Source of the DNA: Catenovulum sediminis
GTDB taxonomy: Bacteria > Pseudomonadota > Gammaproteobacteria > Enterobacterales > Alteromonadaceae
Assembly (NCBI RefSeq): GCF_040270295.1
Contig: NZ_JBELOE010000284.1
Reading direction: 5' to 3' (one strand)
DNA length: 64,000 bases
A program made the translations under genes and the position numbers. Position 1 is the first letter of the stretch, and the number at the start of each line of letters is the position of its first letter. The notes under the pieces are model-generated. The model was not told where the DNA came from. It searched no databases and worked only from the letters and a program-made list of their open reading frames with translations. Shown one piece after another: positions 61,216-64,000 of this stretch.

Positions 61216-63907
61216 GGCAGCTTTGAATGCGATAAAGAAACACATTAAATCATTATCATTTCAAATCATCAGCGCTACCTTGGTACTGGTGATGTTACTT
61301 ATTTTAGTGGTTTCATTGTTATTTGAAGTGCAAAAGTCCTACTCTAATAACCTCGTTAAAACGCAGGAAACCTTATCCGAAATTTCTTTAGTTCGTCAAG
61401 TAGAGCGAGACCTGGTGGATTTACAAAGGAATGTACTGATATACAAAGATACAGCCAGTGAATCCGCGATAAAAAGGTTTCACGAGCTACAAAAAGATAT
61501 TCAACAAAATTTAACACAATTGAGCAAGCAGAAACAGACCCCTGCATTTTTAGATTATGTCGCTAGAATGCAAGCCCATTTAACAGACTATAACACTAAT
61601 TTTATTACGGTTATTGACAACCGTACTCGTCGTCAAGAATTGGTGCATCAATCTTTAACGCCTGGCTTTAAAGCAATAACGCAAAGTTTATTCGAATTAT
61701 TACAGCAATATCCAGAGTACTCTAAGAATTGGTATTTAATTGATGAAGCGATAAAAGGTGTTAAAGATGGACAGTTAGCTGCATTAAATTATTTTGTCTC
61801 GCCGGATTATTTGCATTTGACTACGCTAAAGAGCTCATTTAAGACTGTTTTTAAGACCTTGGCTTCTTTTGAAGAACCCGAAAAAGTCGATGAAATTCAT
61901 CGCCAATTGCTCGCTATTCAAAAAAACTTTTTAACGGTGACACATATTACCCGTGGCTACATTTTTTTAGTGAATGTTGTGATGGCCGGCACAGCTAACG
62001 AGTTTCTGTATTTATCTCAGCAATTATCGCAGTTGGAGAAGTTGCAATTTACAGCCACAGCTAATCAAGTTCAAGAGACTTTAGCACAGCAGAAGAAGAG
62101 AGCGATTATTATCTCGTTTATCGCTATTGGCATTGCTATATTGATTGCAATATTTTTTGTTATGCGAGTGTCTCGGCCTATTATTGAAATTACGCAGATA
62201 TTCTCTGCTCTAAGCCAAGATAAAACAATTGGTGAGATAACGCATAAACATCGACAGGACGAAGTTGGATTATTAGCCAGAGCAGCTGATGCTTTTCAAG
62301 CTAAAATTAGACAAACCAAAGAGCTATTATTACAGTCACAAAGTTTAAATCTTGCACTATCTGAATCTAAACGTGAAGCAGAGGAAGCAACTATTGCTAA
62401 AAGCCGCTTTTTAGCAAATATGAGTCATGAAATTCGCACGCCGATTAACGGTATTTTAGGATTAGTGAAGTTAACTTTAGAGACTAATTTAACGACCAAA
62501 CAAAAGGAATACTTAGAAAATGCCCAATACTCCAGTAAGTTGCTGTTGAACATTATCAGCGATATTTTGGATTTTTCTAAAATTGAAGCCGGCAAGTTGG
62601 GGATTGAGCATTCAAAGTTTTCATTTGAGGAGTTTTTGCAAGGTGTTATCGTTAATGTTCAATCTCAACCATACGAAACAGATATAAAAGTGGTATTAGA
62701 TGTTGCCCCTGATATCCCCCAGAATATGATCGGCGATAGTTTAAGATTGACGCAAATCGTTACCAACCTAGTTAATAATTCGCTTAAGTTTACAGAAAAA
62801 GGGGAGGTGAAAATATCATTTTATGGTGAACATTTAGAAAGCGGTAACTACCGGCTTTATGGTTCGGTAAAGGACACCGGAATCGGCATACCACGCAATA
62901 AATTAGACACTATATTCAGTTCTTTTACCCAAGTTGACAACTCGACCAGTCGTCAATATGGCGGCACCGGTTTGGGCTTGCCTATTGTTAGAGAGTTATG
63001 TGCTTTAATGGGCGGGCGTGTTGCTGTCGAGTCCGAATTAGAGCAGGGCAGTTGTTTTCGTTTTGATATTATGTTGGAAGTGGTCATCGGTGAAAAGACT
63101 GTCTTACAGGAAGTGGCGACAGACCAATCGTCTGTTTTTACTGTGCTTAGCGCAGGTGGAGCAAGTTGTGTAAAATATTTAGCGGCTTTAGGGTATAAGT
63201 TTACAGAGGTTGATTTTGATGCAGAAAGTCGTTTATCTGACGACAAATTACCCGCTATAATTGAATTGCCAGTTTTGACTCTGTCTCAATCTGATTTAGA
63301 AAGAGTCGTACACGATAAAAATGGCTGCTTAGTTATTTCACCAGAGAAATATCGACTTGCATTAGAAGCAATATTTGGACTCGATAATCCTTTGTTGTTG
63401 TTTCACCCTTATAGCCCTAAACAATGGTTGAATGCGATTGAGCAGTTATTTGTTAATCAGGTCGAGCACACCGCGCAGATTACGCCGGAGGCAGACAAGG
63501 AGAGTAATTTGAATTTTGATGACTGTAGTGTTCTGATTGTAGAAGATAACGAGATAAATCAACTGGTTGCAGCTGCTATGCTAGAGCGTTATGGAGTATC
63601 TGTTGAGGTTGCAGAAAATGGTAAAGTAGCGGTCGATAAACTGTTACAAGATCCGAATAAAATTACTTTTGATCTTATTTTAATGGATGTACAAATGCCG
63701 GTGATGGATGGCTATGAAGCGACTCGTGTTTTACGCCAAAAGGGATTAACAAGCTTGCCCATAATTGGCTTGTCAGCTAATGCGCTGCAAAGTGATTATG
63801 ACGCCGCAAAACAAGCTGGTATGAATGAATATTTAACGAAACCAATAGACGAACAAAAATTAGAACAGACGTTATGTCACTTTTTGGCACATAAAATGTG
63901 TCAGTAG
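61196..63907 (+). CDS. Hybrid sensor kinase with helical periplasmic domain
   Basis: A 903-aa inner-membrane kinase: helix at about 20-42, a mostly helical periplasmic domain (43-300) of TorS/HBM-like type, a second helix at 302-324, HAMP, HisKA with His411 in NMSHEIRTPINGILG, and HATPase with DTGIGIP and GGTGLGLPIV. A receiver-like region without a phospho-site (about 645-745) follows, and a canonical receiver with Asp831 in LMDVQMPVMDG. There is no HPt domain. The gene overlaps the binding-protein gene upstream by 20 bases; a TTG at 61223 with GAGG upstream is another possible start. The layout recalls TorT-TorS and LuxP-LuxQ, where a binding protein contacts the kinase. Confidence 0.93.
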   Translation: MSLSVREAALNAIKKHIKSLSFQIISATLVLVMLLILVVSLLFEVQKSYSNNLVKTQETLSEISLVRQVERDLVDLQRNVLIYKDTASESAIKRFHELQKDIQQNLTQLSKQKQTPAFLDYVARMQAHLTDYNTNFITVIDNRTRRQELVHQSLTPGFKAITQSLFELLQQYPEYSKNWYLIDEAIKGVKDGQLAALNYFVSPDYLHLTTLKSSFKTVFKTLASFEEPEKVDEIHRQLLAIQKNFLTVTHITRGYIFLVNVVMAGTANEFLYLSQQLSQLEKLQFTATANQVQETLAQQKKRAIIISFIAIGIAILIAIFFVMRVSRPIIEITQIFSALSQDKTIGEITHKHRQDEVGLLARAADAFQAKIRQTKELLLQSQSLNLALSESKREAEEATIAKSRFLANMSHEIRTPINGILGLVKLTLETNLTTKQKEYLENAQYSSKLLLNIISDILDFSKIEAGKLGIEHSKFSFEEFLQGVIVNVQSQPYETDIKVVLDVAPDIPQNMIGDSLRLTQIVTNLVNNSLKFTEKGEVKISFYGEHLESGNYRLYGSVKDTGIGIPRNKLDTIFSSFTQVDNSTSRQYGGTGLGLPIVRELCALMGGRVAVESELEQGSCFRFDIMLEVVIGEKTVLQEVATDQSSVFTVLSAGGASCVKYLAALGYKFTEVDFDAESRLSDDKLPAIIELPVLTLSQSDLERVVHDKNGCLVISPEKYRLALEAIFGLDNPLLLFHPYSPKQWLNAIEQLFVNQVEHTAQITPEADKESNLNFDDCSVLIVEDNEINQLVAAAMLERYGVSVEVAENGKVAVDKLLQDPNKITFDLILMDVQMPVMDGYEATRVLRQKGLTSLPIIGLSANALQSDYDAAKQAGMNEYLTKPIDEQKLEQTLCHFLAHKMCQ

Positions 63908-64000
63908 AGAGCACTTTATATATTGAATTGTGTTTTCACTTGTACTCATTAAACGGGTCTTAAAATTACCAATTTTAAGGTATTTCTAAATGGCCTTCTT
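63908..64000 (+). other. Window end without a recognisable gene
   Basis: The last 93 bases after the hybrid kinase stop are AT-rich. I see no start codon with a ribosome site, no hairpin terminator and no conserved peptide. Confidence 0.5.

Overview
The window looks like chromosomal DNA of a marine gammaproteobacterium, most likely of the Alteromonadales. That placement is an inference from gene content: ArcA and ArcB, priB between rpsF and rpsR, EpmA/EpmB/EF-P, and rppH-ptsP-lgt-thyA synteny. Base composition appears moderately AT-rich throughout. I see no insertion sequence, prophage, integron, CRISPR array or tRNA/rRNA gene. The content is mostly core metabolism and translation, with five sensor kinases and a few unrecognised small genes between them.

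Layout. 1-10.4 kb: the 3' end of an EF-Tu gene with a strong terminator, arcB and arcA convergent on a shared hairpin, an orphan HAMP sensor kinase, a DUF3293 protein, glycogen synthase and ADP-glucose pyrophosphorylase (glgA, glgC), and rsmC. 10.4-24 kb: a large PAS hybrid kinase; a sulfate-activation operon (cysD, DHH phosphoesterase, cysN, SLC13-type transporter, cysC); the ribosomal operon rpsF-priB-rpsR-rplI; a MerC-family membrane protein behind a Zur-like box; and a hybrid kinase with a degenerate H-box. 24-35.3 kb: rppH-ptsP-TauE-lgt-thyA, a secreted transglutaminase/TPR protein with a Sel1-repeat partner, a two-gene minus-strand operon with a near-ideal Fur-box promoter, and a TMEM220-like protein. 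35.3-46.5 kb: malQ-glgB with palindromic operator candidates, hemL, pyrB, hemJ, a ClC protein, a DUF6776 protein, erpA and a TlpA-like thioredoxin. 46.5-54 kb: methionine salvage mtnBCD, the EF-P modification set (epmA, efp, epmB), a YjfB-like motility protein behind a perfect sigma-28 promoter, two small unknown genes, and prmA. 54-64 kb: aroQ-accB-accC, fxsA, an AsmA-family protein, and a Tat-exported solute-binding protein overlapping a hybrid histidine kinase gene.

How the genes work together. glgA/glgC and malQ/glgB are two separate loci for alpha-glucan storage and remodelling. The cys genes import and activate sulfate to PAPS, with a DHH enzyme that may recycle a nucleotide by-product. 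EF-P is made and beta-lysylated by locally encoded enzymes. hemL and hemJ serve haem synthesis. ArcB/ArcA, three other hybrid kinases and one simple kinase give the region an unusually high density of signalling genes.

The best candidates for undescribed biology are the Fur-controlled two-gene operon at 34.1-34.7 kb, the binding-protein/hybrid-kinase pair at 59.9-63.9 kb, the DHH enzyme inside cysD-cysN, and the transglutaminase/Sel1 pair. Start codons were adjusted by hand where a Shine-Dalgarno sequence or family length favoured an internal start.
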